Assembly (NCBI GenBank): GCA_944329505.1
Contig: CALVIJ010000002.1
Span: 1-22,986, forward strand
Direction of reading: 5' to 3'
Length of the DNA stretch: 22,986 nucleotides
From: an uncultured Bacilli bacterium
GTDB lineage: Bacteria > Bacillota_I > Bacilli_A > RF39 > UBA660
Every line of letters starts with the position of its first letter. The stretch's first letter is position 1. Shown here piece by piece: positions 1 to 6,523 of this stretch. A program made the position numbers and the translations under genes. The notes under the pieces were generated by a model. The model did not search any database. It had not been told where the DNA came from and worked only from the letters and a program-made list of their open reading frames with translations.

Positions 1-110
1 AAAATGCGAAATTCAAACCATTAAATGATATTGATAAAGCCGAAGATTATATTGAGAGAAATGGCGCCTACGACTGTAAATATTTTATTTTAAAAAAAAT
101 GTACAAGTAA
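1..110 (+). CDS. C-terminal end of an unrecognised protein (partial)
   Basis: The frame starting at base 3 is open from the window edge to a TAA at 108-110 and gives a 35-residue tail that ends in CKYFILKKMYK. The other two forward frames are closed early (stops at about 22 and 26), and a terminator-like hairpin follows immediately, so this looks like the real end of a gene whose body lies outside the window. The tail is mixed charged and aromatic, with no signal or membrane segment and no motif I recognise. In many Bacillota secA or hpf sits upstream of prfB, but this tail does not look like the end of either. The function is unknown. Confidence 0.5.
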   Translation, partial: NAKFKPLNDIDKAEDYIERNGAYDCKYFILKKMYK

Positions 111-125
111 AATTGTATTTTTTTT
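92..125 (+). terminator. Weak intrinsic terminator after the upstream partial gene
   Basis: TACAA (102-106) pairs with TTGTA (113-117) across a six-base loop that contains part of the stop codon. The hairpin is followed by a run of eight T (118-125). The A-run at 92-99 can extend pairing with the T-run after two weak positions. The stem is short, so confidence is moderate. Confidence 0.45.
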
Positions 126-159
126 CCATTCAAATAATCTAGTAAAAAGCTAAATAATT

Positions 160-168
160 TGATATAAT
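160..168 (+). promoter_or_regulatory. Extended -10 promoter of prfB
   Basis: TGATATAAT (160-168) is a perfect TATAAT with an extended TGN element. The -35 position (about 140-145) is poor, as expected for an extended -10 promoter. Transcription would start near 175, just upstream of the AGGAGG ribosome site at 180-185 that serves the ATG at 193. Confidence 0.65.
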
Positions 169-192
169 GAATTCATGATAGGAGGCACGTCT

Positions 193-1291
193 ATGGAACT
201 AAAAGAAACTATAAACTTATTTGAAGAATGCTTTGATAAATTAAATCAACTATGGAGGTCACTTTGACCCAGAAAACAAAAAGAAAATAATAAAAGATTT
301 AGAAGATGAAATATCATCACCTAATTTCTGGAATGATACTAGACATAGTGAGAAAGTTATCACAACTTTAAATAATGAAAAAAAAGTTCTAAATGATGTT
401 CAAAACCTATTAAATGAAATAAGCGATTACCTAGAAATGGCTAAAACAGTAGACTCTGAAGATGATGAAAGCTTAAATTGGCTTGAAAAAGAAAGTAAAA
501 CAATAAGTCAAAAAATAGCCGAAATAGAAACCATAATCTTGTTAAATGGCGAATATGATAAAAATGATGCGGTTTTAGAAATCCATTCTGGTGCTGGTGG
601 TACTGAAGCCTGTGATTGGGCTAATATGTTATACCGTATGTATAGTAGATATGCTGAAAAAAAGTCATATAAAATCGAAGTTATTGACGAGCAACCAGGC
701 CTTGAAGCTGGAATTAAAAGTATAACCTTGATTGTTAAAGGTTTAAATGCTTATGGGTATTTAAAAAATGAAAAAGGAATTCATCGTTTAGTTAGGATAT
801 CACCATTTGATTCAGGAGCTAGAAGGCATACTTCATTTGCTTCAGTAACTGTTACTCCAGTCATTGATGACACGGTAAAAGTAGATATTAATGAAAAAGA
901 TTTAAAAATTGATGTTTTCCACAGTAGTGGTGCTGGTGGCCAAAGTGTAAATACCACTGACAGTGCTGTTAGAATTACTCACTTGCCAACAGGAATAGTT
1001 GTAACCTGCCAAAATGAAAGAAGTCAAGTTCAAAATAAAGCTAAAGCTATGCAAATTTTAAAAAGTAAGTTGTATGAAATAGAAGAAGAAAATAAGAAAC
1101 GAGAATTAAAAGAGTTAAAGGGTGAACAAAGAGATATTAATTTTGGTTCCCAAATTAGAAGTTATGTTATGCATCCATATTCATTGGTTAAAGATCACAG
1201 AACAAATTGTGAAGAAACTAATGTAAATAAAGTAATGGATGGAGATTTAGATAGATTTATCAATGCTAATTTAAGGAGGAATGCCGGATGA
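193..1291 (+). CDS. prfB: Peptide chain release factor 2 (RF2), expressed by programmed +1 frameshift
   Basis: RF2 recognises UGA and UAA stop codons in the ribosomal A site and triggers hydrolysis of peptidyl-tRNA. The coding sequence is join(193..264, 266..1291), 365 residues, close to the family norm. Translation starts at ATG 193 behind AGGAGG (180-185), reads 24 codons, then meets an in-frame TGA at 265-267. A +1 slip on CTT continues into the long frame as ...WRSL-DPENKKK..., which resembles the Bacillus RF2 junction. The RF2 specificity tripeptide SPF is at residues 203-205, and the catalytic GGQ ends at Gln250, the target of PrmC. A plain ORF call would start at the internal ATG 437 and lose the N-terminal domain. 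The gene ends in TGA, which overlaps the ATG of the next gene (ATGA). It heads a prfB-yitT-ftsEX operon. Confidence 0.96.
254..268 (+). promoter_or_regulatory. prfB programmed +1 ribosomal frameshift site
   Basis: An internal Shine-Dalgarno-like GGAGG (254-258) lies three bases before the slippery codon CTT (262-264), which is followed by the stop TGA and a C (265-268). This is the classical RF2 autoregulatory arrangement: when RF2 is scarce the ribosome pauses at TGA and slips +1 to GAC. The downstream frame (phase of base 266) is the frame that runs to 1291. Confidence 0.93.
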
Positions 1292-2175
1292 TATTTGCTA
1301 AAAAAAAGCAAATAGATAATAGTAGTCTGTTAAAAGAAATTACAGGCAGTAAAAAAATAAAGAGGTATGTTTCGTTTTTTATTGGTGTATTCTTATCAGC
1401 TTTTGCCTTTAATGTTTTCATAAAACCATGTCACTTAATTTTTGGGTTAAGTGGATTATCTATTATTACTGAAGAATTTTTTGGCATTGACCCATCATTA
1501 GTGATTTTACTTGGCAATGTAATTTTGTTAATTGCTAGTTATGTTTTTTTGGGAAAAGAAAAAACAAGATTTACAATTTTGGGTTCTATTTTATATCCAT
1601 TATTTGTCAAACTAACAGAAGTCTTTCCACAGTATATTGATTTAGGCAACACTGAAACAATTGTTATTGCTCTTTGTGGTGCACTACTTAGTGGAATAGG
1701 AACAGGACTAGTTTTTAAAAACAACTTTACAACTGGAGGTACAGACGTTTTAAAACAAATACTATCACAATATGGTAAAATGCCATATAGTAAAGCTAAC
1801 ATATATTCTGAAGGACTAATTATGGCCGCAGGTGGTTTCTTCTTTGGATGGCAATCGTTTATATATTCAATCATAACACTTTATACATCTGGTATGATTA
1901 GTGATAGAGTCATATTAGGTATTTCTGAATATAAGACATTAGAAATTATCACAACAGAAGAAAAAACAATTAAAGATTTCATCATGGAAACTTTAAACCG
2001 TGGAGTTACGGAAATAGAAGCTCAAGGTGGGTATACAAATAAAAGAAAAAAAGTATTATTATGTGCTATACCTACTAGAGAATATTTTATTGCAACGGAA
2101 GCTATCAAAAAGATAGACCCAGAAGCTTTCGTTATAGTTATTGATACTTATGAAATACAAGGACATAAAGCTTAA
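1288..2175 (+). CDS. YitT-family membrane protein (DUF161 / DUF2179)
   Basis: This 295-residue protein has about five to six hydrophobic segments between residues 25 and 205, including the stretches rich in F, G and L near residues 28-48, 72-88, 125-145 and 175-200. A soluble C-terminal domain (about 210-295, TLEIITTEEKTIKDFIME...) matches the DUF2179 ligand-binding-like domain found in YitT and YvjA proteins. The motif FKNNFTTGGTDVL (about 143-155) is characteristic of the family. The biochemical role of the family is not established. ATG 1288 overlaps the prfB stop by four bases and is preceded by AAGGAGGA (1273-1280), so translation is coupled to RF2. A YitT-like gene (yvjA) also lies near prfB and ftsEX in Bacillus. 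Confidence 0.88.
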   Translation: MIFAKKKQIDNSSLLKEITGSKKIKRYVSFFIGVFLSAFAFNVFIKPCHLIFGLSGLSIITEEFFGIDPSLVILLGNVILLIASYVFLGKEKTRFTILGSILYPLFVKLTEVFPQYIDLGNTETIVIALCGALLSGIGTGLVFKNNFTTGGTDVLKQILSQYGKMPYSKANIYSEGLIMAAGGFFFGWQSFIYSIITLYTSGMISDRVILGISEYKTLEIITTEEKTIKDFIMETLNRGVTEIEAQGGYTNKRKKVLLCAIPTREYFIATEAIKKIDPEAFVIVIDTYEIQGHKA

Positions 2176-2192
2176 AAGAAAGAAGTGATATA

Positions 2193-2888
2193 GTGGATTT
2201 AATCAGAATGACAAATGTAAAAAAAACCTATAAAACCGGTGTTACCGCTATCCAAGATCTAAACTTAACTATTGCTAAAGGTGATTTTGTATTTATTATC
2301 GGTTCAACAGGTTGCGGTAAAAGTACCTTAATTAAAATGCTTTACCGTGAAGAAAAACCTACTTCTGGACAAATCATCGTTGGAGGAATCGACGTTGGAA
2401 AACTAAGAAATGGTAAAGTTTATAAAATTAGAAGAAAAATAGGTGTTGTATTTCAAGATTATAAATTACTACCAAAGTCAACTGTTTATGAAAATGTTGC
2501 TTTTGCCTTAGAAATATTTGGCCTTCCAAAAGATGAAATTCATGCCAAAGTAATCAAAGTTTTAGAATTAGTTGGTCTTAAACATAAAATAAAAAATTAT
2601 CCATCACAATTATCAGGTGGTGAACAGCAACGTGTCGCCATAGCAAGAGCCATCGTAAATGGACCAAAGTTATTGATTTGCGATGAACCGACTGGTAACT
2701 TAGACCCTACAACAGGAATGGAAATTATGGAAGTTTTAGAAGAAATCAACAAGTTAGGTACAACCATTATCATGGTTACACATGATATCAACATTGTTAA
2801 AAAAATGAATAAAAGAGTTATTGTTTTAGACTCTGGTAGAGTTTTAAGAGATTATAAGAAAGGAACATATAGTAATGAAAACAATTAG
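2193..2888 (+). CDS. ftsE: Cell division ATP-binding protein FtsE
   Basis: FtsE is the cytoplasmic ATPase that, with FtsX, forms an ABC-type complex transmitting signals across the membrane to activate peptidoglycan hydrolases during division or elongation. The 231-residue protein carries Walker A GSTGCGKS (37-44), a Q-loop at about FQD (87-89), the signature LSGGEQQ (140-146) and Walker B LLICDEP (160-166). It starts at GTG 2193, with AGAAGTGAT just upstream and no better ATG before the conserved N-terminus. It ends at TAG 2886-2888, 14 bases inside ftsX, so the partners are translationally coupled. Confidence 0.96.
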   Translation: MDLIRMTNVKKTYKTGVTAIQDLNLTIAKGDFVFIIGSTGCGKSTLIKMLYREEKPTSGQIIVGGIDVGKLRNGKVYKIRRKIGVVFQDYKLLPKSTVYENVAFALEIFGLPKDEIHAKVIKVLELVGLKHKIKNYPSQLSGGEQQRVAIARAIVNGPKLLICDEPTGNLDPTTGMEIMEVLEEINKLGTTIIMVTHDINIVKKMNKRVIVLDSGRVLRDYKKGTYSNENN

Positions 2889-3774
2889 AATTATTGGAAG
2901 AAATTTCCGCGATGCCTTTAAAGGTGTCTTTAGAAACTTTTCATTATCATTTGCCTCTATCTCTTGTATAACTATAACTCTAATAGTTGTTGCCGTTTCT
3001 ATGGTTTTATCTAACAATGTTGATAATTTTACTCAATTAGTTGAAAAAGATGTCACAATTGTTGCTTTTATTGACAACGCCTTAAGTGATGAACAAATCG
3101 ATGAAATTAAAGACCAAATAAGCGTTATTAATAATGTTGATACATATGAATTTCGTTCAAAACAAGATATTACGTCTGAAATGCGTGATTCATCAGAAGT
3201 CTTTGATAGTATTATGAAAAATTGGACTGACGAAGAAAACCCAATTCAAAATACTTTCCAAGTTAAAGTAAAAGATATTGAAAAAATTGATAAGGTTGCT
3301 AATCAAATTGAAAAAATAGATGGTATAACCTTAGTTAAATATGGTGAGGGTATGGTAGACCAATTAATTTCTACATTTGACTTTGTTCATAAAATTTGTA
3401 TTGGTGCCGTTATTGCTTTAATATTAGTTACCGCATTCTTAATCTCTAACACCATTAAAATCACTATTAATTCTCGTCAAAGAGAAATTGGAATTATGCG
3501 TTTAATTGGTGCTTCTAATTTGAATATTAGAATACCATTTATCATTGAGGGATTGTTATTAGGTGCTTTAGGATCTATTATTCCAATCCTTACAACAATT
3601 TATGGATATAATGCATTATATAGACATTTTGATGGACATTTATTCTCACAATTTATTAAATTAATAGAACCAGTACCATTCGTTTATACCACATCATTAA
3701 TACTTCTTGGAATAGGTATTCTAGTTGGTATGTTTGGTTCGTGGAGAGCTGTTAAAAAATATCTAAAAATATAA
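2875..3774 (+). CDS. ftsX: Cell division membrane protein FtsX
   Basis: FtsX is the membrane partner of FtsE. The 299-residue protein has the FtsX topology: a basic cytoplasmic N-terminus, TM1 (about 24-46), a large extracellular domain (about 47-168) that in relatives contacts peptidoglycan hydrolases or their regulators, then TM2 (about 172-193), TM3 (about 223-243) and TM4 (about 268-291). SRQREIGIMRLIGAS between TM2 and TM3 is the conserved coupling-helix region that docks on FtsE. It overlaps ftsE by 14 bases, and a terminator follows five bases after the stop. I see no hydrolase partner gene (such as ctpB or a CwlO/PcsB homologue) next to it in this window. Confidence 0.95.
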   Translation: MKTIRIIGRNFRDAFKGVFRNFSLSFASISCITITLIVVAVSMVLSNNVDNFTQLVEKDVTIVAFIDNALSDEQIDEIKDQISVINNVDTYEFRSKQDITSEMRDSSEVFDSIMKNWTDEENPIQNTFQVKVKDIEKIDKVANQIEKIDGITLVKYGEGMVDQLISTFDFVHKICIGAVIALILVTAFLISNTIKITINSRQREIGIMRLIGASNLNIRIPFIIEGLLLGALGSIIPILTTIYGYNALYRHFDGHLFSQFIKLIEPVPFVYTTSLILLGIGILVGMFGSWRAVKKYLKI

Positions 3775-3779
3775 TTTGT

Positions 3780-3805
3780 AAACTCTGATTCATTTCAGAG
3801 TTTTT
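3780..3805 (+). terminator. Intrinsic terminator of the prfB-ftsX operon
   Basis: AAACTCTGA (3780-3788) pairs perfectly with TCAGAGTTT (3795-3803) around a TTCATT loop, followed by T to 3805. The hairpin starts five bases after the ftsX stop. Confidence 0.88.
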
Positions 3806-3854
3806 AATATTTTAACAGTTCGAGAGATATCGTGTTTTAAAATTAATGAAATAG

Positions 3855-3883
3855 TTCTCAACCGGAACTTTTTATGTTACAAT
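3855..3883 (+). promoter_or_regulatory. Promoter of the GNAT gene
   Basis: TACAAT (3878-3883) has an extended TGT in front (3875-3877), and TTCTCA (3855-3860) sits 17 bases upstream as a weak -35. The ribosome site GAGGTAA follows before ATG 3903. Confidence 0.55.
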
Positions 3884-3902
3884 AAAAAACGAGGTAATAA
3901 TA

Positions 3903-4364
3903 ATGGAAAGATATGTTTTAAGTAAAATGCCCGATAAAAATTTTTCTAAAGCAGTTTTAGCTATATATATGCAAACATCATATAACCATAACCAATACCC
4001 AGAATACCTCAAATGGTTTTATACAGTAAACCTTCCTAGAATTCTTAAAGGAGAAAGGGATATAATCTTTTACTTAGATGGTTTAGAAGTCGTTAGCTTA
4101 TCAACCTTAAAAAACACAGATGAAAAGAAAATATGTACCTTACTAGTAAACGAAGACTATAGAAAAAAAGGCTACAGCAAACAAATACTTGAAGACTCTT
4201 TTGAATATTTAGAAACTGAAACCCCATTGATTACTATTCCCACAAGTAGACTAGATGAATTCAATAAAATAATCGATGCTTATCATTGGAAAGAAACCGC
4301 AAGAACAGATGAGTATTATAGTGAAGAAGTTATATTTAATAACCCTAAAATTTTAAAAAAATAA
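3903..4364 (+). CDS. GNAT-family N-acetyltransferase
   Basis: This 153-residue protein has the central GNAT signature: a beta strand (KICTLLVNEDY, about 76-86) followed by the acetyl-CoA pyrophosphate-binding turn RKKGYS (87-92) and an alpha helix. The N-terminal half (about 1-70) is less typical; it has an aromatic-rich stretch (QYPEYLKWFYTVNLPRI, 31-47) that probably shapes the acceptor site. The acceptor cannot be named from sequence. The gene stands alone, with its own promoter and terminator, between the ftsEX and yabG units, so the neighbours do not indicate a substrate. Start ATG 3903 follows GAGGTAA at a normal distance. Confidence 0.75.
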   Translation: MERYVLSKMPDKNFSKAVLAIYMQTSYNHNQYPEYLKWFYTVNLPRILKGERDIIFYLDGLEVVSLSTLKNTDEKKICTLLVNEDYRKKGYSKQILEDSFEYLETETPLITIPTSRLDEFNKIIDAYHWKETARTDEYYSEEVIFNNPKILKK

Positions 4365-4384
4365 GACTGCGAAAGTCTTTTTTT
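4363..4384 (+). terminator. Intrinsic terminator of the GNAT gene
   Basis: AAGACT (4363-4368) pairs with AGTCTT (4374-4379) around GCGAA, followed by T to 4384. The stem begins at the second base of the stop codon TAA (4362-4364). Confidence 0.78.
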
Positions 4385-4405
4385 GTTATAAAAAATAATC
4401 CCAAG

Positions 4406-4413
4406 CATATACT
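4406..4413 (+). promoter_or_regulatory. Possible mother-cell sigma (SigE-like) -10 box before yabG
   Basis: CATATACT matches the SigE -10 consensus CATACAMT at seven of eight positions, and TTATAAA (4386-4392) lies 13 bases upstream as a weak -35. The predicted start (about 4420) would give a very short leader beginning at the ribosome site. The same octamer precedes yabP. This is a hypothesis from pattern only. Confidence 0.3.
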
Positions 4414-4428
4414 TAGTTGGGTGATAAT

Positions 4429-5211
4429 ATGGAATTTAAAATAGGTGATTTAGTAACCCGCAATTCACATAACAACGATATAGTCTTTAAAATACTAAAA
4501 ATAGAAGGCGATATATGTGAATTAAAAGGTATAAATGTTAGATTGCTTGTTGATAGTTCGCTTGACGATTTAAAAAGACATGAAGGTGGCGATATTGAAG
4601 GTGAAAAACCATTCTTAGAGAGAATACAAAACATTGAAAGCTTAGATAGAAATGATTTTTTTTATCTTCCAGGAAAAATCCTCCACATCGATAGTGACAA
4701 AGACTTTTTAAAACGCTGTTTAGACTATTATAAAGAAACCAATATATGGGCTATGGGTATAAATGAAGAAGAAAAAAACATGCCCATACACATCAAAGAA
4801 TGGTTAAATGAATATAAACCAAACATCGTAGTCATAACAGGCCATGATGCTTATTACAAAAGAAAAGGTGACACAAACAACATCGATGCCTATAAAAATA
4901 GTAAATACTTTGCCGAAGCCATAAAACAAGCTAGAGAATATGAAAATAGTCACGAGAAATTAATTATTATATCTGGAGGTTGTTCTTCATATTATGAAGA
5001 GTTAATACGAGCTGGAGCCAACTTCGCATCAAGTCCTAAAAGAATAAATATTCATGCTTTAGATCCTGCAATCGTCGCCACCAAAATGAGTTTATCAGAT
5101 ATAAACAAAGATATCGATATAAAAGACATTTTAGACAAAACCAAATATGGTAAAGATGGTATGGGAGGCATTATTACGAAAGGAACCATGTATGTTGGTT
5201 ATCCCCGTTAA
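4429..5211 (+). CDS. yabG: Sporulation-specific cysteine protease YabG
   Basis: YabG is a late mother-cell protease that processes spore coat and cortex proteins, including SpoIVA-associated and coat substrates. The 260-residue product matches the family from end to end: N-terminal small barrel MEFKIGDLVTR (1-11), LHIDSD (85-90), VVITGHDAYYK (134-144), IIISGGCSS (179-187), RAGANFASSPKRINIHALDP (194-213) and the glycine-rich end GKDGMGGIITKG (241-252). His139 in GHD and Cys185 in GGC are the likely catalytic pair. An upstream TTG at 4417 is in frame, but GGGTGAT (4419-4425) sits correctly for ATG 4429, the start chosen here. The 3' end overlaps veg. No terminator separates it from veg, as in Bacillus, where yabG and veg are neighbours. 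Confidence 0.93.
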   Translation: MEFKIGDLVTRNSHNNDIVFKILKIEGDICELKGINVRLLVDSSLDDLKRHEGGDIEGEKPFLERIQNIESLDRNDFFYLPGKILHIDSDKDFLKRCLDYYKETNIWAMGINEEEKNMPIHIKEWLNEYKPNIVVITGHDAYYKRKGDTNNIDAYKNSKYFAEAIKQAREYENSHEKLIIISGGCSSYYEELIRAGANFASSPKRINIHALDPAIVATKMSLSDINKDIDIKDILDKTKYGKDGMGGIITKGTMYVGYPR

Positions 5212-5434
5212 AGACTATTATAATGTAAAAACAATAAAAAACGCCCTAAAGCCACATTTAAATAAAACGGTTAAAATAAAATACAATCTTGGTAGAAACA
5301 AAGTTGAAACATATAAAGCTAAAATAATAAAATTATATAATTGTGTATTTTTAATTGAACTAATAGATAGTAAAACAGTTAAGTCGTTCTCTTATGCCGA
5401 TATCATAACTAAAACTATTAAAATATATGAATAA
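5192..5434 (+). CDS. veg: Veg protein (DUF1021)
   Basis: This 80-residue protein aligns with Bacillus Veg (86 residues): a short helix NVKTIKNALKPHLNKTVKIKYNLGRNKVE, then a beta core with VFLIEL, and the conserved motif SFSYADIITKTIKI near the C-terminus. In Bacillus subtilis Veg is abundant in vegetative cells and affects biofilm matrix expression; its molecular action is not known. The open frame extends upstream to ATG 5147, but the extra residues are yabG sequence in another frame and have no family counterpart. ATG 5192, with AAAGGA at 5179-5184, is the better start. It overlaps yabG by 20 bases, and I see no convincing promoter inside yabG, so it may be co-expressed with a sporulation gene. 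Confidence 0.85.
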   Translation: MLVIPVKDYYNVKTIKNALKPHLNKTVKIKYNLGRNKVETYKAKIIKLYNCVFLIELIDSKTVKSFSYADIITKTIKIYE

Positions 5435-5445
5435 AACATTCCTAC

Positions 5446-5474
5446 TTGATTTTTCTAATAAAATATTGTATACT
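5446..5474 (+). promoter_or_regulatory. Vegetative promoter of spoVG
   Basis: TTGATT (5446-5451), a 17-base spacer and TATACT (5469-5474) form a strong SigA-type promoter. In Bacillus spoVG is SigH-driven; I did not see a SigH-like pair (RnAGGAwWW / RnnGAAT) here. Confidence 0.75.
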
Positions 5475-5508
5475 GAAAATGAAATCATGCTAGAAGGGAG
5501 AGGTTAGC

Positions 5509-5778
5509 TTGAAAATCACATCAGTCAACGTTCGTACAGTCGACAGTGAAAACCGTATGCGTGGTATCGTATCAGTAGTAGTAGATGACTGCTTCGCAAT
5601 TCACGGAATTAGAATTATCGAGGGTGATAATGGATTGTTTGTTGCAATGCCAAGCCGCAAGAATAGTGACGGCACTTATCATGATGTTGCACATCCAATT
5701 ACTCCAGAATGTCGTAAAATGTTCGAAGACACCATTCTCGAAGAGTATAATAAAGTTAAAGAAGAAAAAGGCGAATAA
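5509..5778 (+). CDS. spoVG: SpoVG, nucleic-acid-binding regulator
   Basis: SpoVG is a small site-specific DNA- and RNA-binding protein that affects sporulation (cortex formation and septation timing), capsule and virulence in various Bacillota. The 89-residue protein has the whole family pattern: MKITSVNVRTV start, MRGIVSVVVDDCFAIHGIRIIEGDNGLFVAMPSRK in the middle, and AHPITPECRKMFEDTILEEY at the C-terminus. It uses a TTG start at 5509, preceded by AGGGAGAGG (5495-5503); the family's N-terminus begins exactly there. It is monocistronic, with its own promoter and a terminator that encloses the stop codon. The Bacillus neighbours downstream (glmU, prs) are absent; yabP follows instead. Confidence 0.96.
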   Translation: MKITSVNVRTVDSENRMRGIVSVVVDDCFAIHGIRIIEGDNGLFVAMPSRKNSDGTYHDVAHPITPECRKMFEDTILEEYNKVKEEKGE

Positions 5779-5791
5779 TTCGTCTTTTTTT
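5764..5791 (+). terminator. Intrinsic terminator of spoVG
   Basis: AAAAGGCGAA (5766-5775) pairs with TTCGTCTTTT (5779-5788) with one G-T pair, followed by a T-run to 5791. The three-base loop is exactly the stop codon TAA (5776-5778). Confidence 0.88.
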
Positions 5792-5802
5792 GTTAATACT
5801 AA

Positions 5803-5810
5803 CATATACT
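5803..5810 (+). promoter_or_regulatory. Possible SigE-like -10 box before yabP
   Basis: CATATACT is the same octamer as at 4406-4413. It lies in the 40-base gap between the spoVG terminator and the yabP ribosome site, where a promoter for yabPQ must fall unless there is read-through. No clear -35 is visible. Predicted start about 5817. Confidence 0.3.
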
Positions 5811-5831
5811 CTTTTAGAAAGGGTGGACAAT

Positions 5832-6122
5832 ATGGATAAAATAGATAGTGTTATAACCTCATTAAATCACAGTATTACTATTAATGAAAGAAAAAATATC
5901 ATTATAACAGGAGTAAAAAAAATTGAAAGTTTTGATGAAAATGAATTCTTTATGGAGACAAGCATGGGTAATTTGACTTTAAAAGGAGAAGAATTAGAAA
6001 TAATAAAATTAGATACATATCAAGGGAATGTTTCTATCAAAGGTAAAGTCGATAGTATAGCTTACACAGAAGATGGAAACAAAGAAAAAGAGGGTGGACT
6101 ATTTAATAAGCTATTTAAATAA
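5832..6122 (+). CDS. yabP: Sporulation protein YabP
   Basis: YabP is a small protein of the YabP/YqfC family, made under mother-cell control in Bacillus and associated with spore assembly; its exact action is unknown. The 96-residue product has the family core NIIITGVKKIESFDENEFFMETSMGNLTLKGEELEIIKLD followed by GNVSIKGKVDSIAY and the typical C-terminal GGLFNKLFK. The frame is open further upstream to 5790, but that part runs through the promoter region. ATG 5832, with AAAGGGTGG (5818-5826), is the start used here. Its TAA shares one base with the ATG of yabQ (TAATG), so the two are translationally coupled, in the same order as in Bacillus. Confidence 0.9.
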   Translation: MDKIDSVITSLNHSITINERKNIIITGVKKIESFDENEFFMETSMGNLTLKGEELEIIKLDTYQGNVSIKGKVDSIAYTEDGNKEKEGGLFNKLFK

Positions 6123-6415
6123 TGCCTCTTAACATACAGATAAATTCCTTAATTTTTTCATTTGCCTTCGGCATCTTCTTTTCTTTGTTTCTAAATCTTA
6201 ATCACAAAATGATCTATAGTAATAAAAAAATAATCAAAATAATCAGTACAGCCCTTGTTGTGTTTTCTAGCGTTCTTATTTACTTTATAATTCTTTTGAA
6301 TATAAATAATGCAACATTTCATCCTTATGAATTAATCGTAATAGTTTTAGGCTTTTATATAGAAAACATTATTCATAAATTTATAAAAAATAGAAAGCCT
6401 CATCAAAACATTTAA
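6122..6415 (+). CDS. yabQ: YabQ-like spore cortex membrane protein (short)
   Basis: YabQ is a membrane protein needed for spore cortex formation in Bacillus subtilis. This 97-residue protein has three hydrophobic segments (about 8-26, 41-61 and 69-86). The region SFAFGIFFSLFLNLNHKM resembles the YabQ start, where a first helix is followed by a short loop and basic residues. It is much shorter than Bacillus YabQ (about 210 residues) and keeps only the N-terminal membrane part. The identification rests on fold type and on its position between yabP and divIC, the conserved order yabP-yabQ-divIC. ATG 6122 overlaps the yabP stop by one base. Confidence 0.72.
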   Translation: MPLNIQINSLIFSFAFGIFFSLFLNLNHKMIYSNKKIIKIISTALVVFSSVLIYFIILLNINNATFHPYELIVIVLGFYIENIIHKFIKNRKPHQNI

Positions 6416-6439
6416 GTACTCATTAGTACTGTTTTTTTT
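6415..6439 (+). terminator. Intrinsic terminator of yabPQ
   Basis: AGTACT (6415-6420) pairs with AGTACT (6425-6430) around CATT, followed by eight T (6432-6439). The stem starts at the last base of the yabQ stop codon. Confidence 0.85.
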
Positions 6440-6470
6440 GTAAACTTTTTGTCTAACAAAGAAACCAACA

Positions 6471-6499
6471 TTGTCAAAGAATTTTAAAAATGCTATACT
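6471..6499 (+). promoter_or_regulatory. Promoter of divIC
   Basis: TTGTCA (6471-6476), a 17-base spacer and TATACT (6494-6499) with an extended TGC in front make a strong vegetative promoter. This separates divIC from the sporulation genes before it. Confidence 0.78.
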
Positions 6500-6523
6500 T
6501 TTACTAGAAAGTAAGGTGATAAA

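Noticed and set aside
193..267. Short 24-codon frame ending at TGA, apparently a broken prfB N-terminus
   Set aside because: The slippery CTT-TGA-C with upstream GGAGG is the standard RF2 frameshift, and the +1 frame continues into conserved RF2 sequence, so the gene is intact.
3853..3875. Hairpin AGTTC/GAACT followed by T5, resembling a second terminator after ftsX
   Set aside because: The stem is only five pairs with a seven-base loop, it overlaps the probable -35 of the GNAT promoter, and a better terminator lies at 3780-3805.
5790..5831. N-terminal extension of yabP from an ATG at 5790
   Set aside because: It begins in the T-run of the spoVG terminator, lacks a ribosome site and adds residues with no YabP counterpart; ATG 5832 has AAAGGGTGG.
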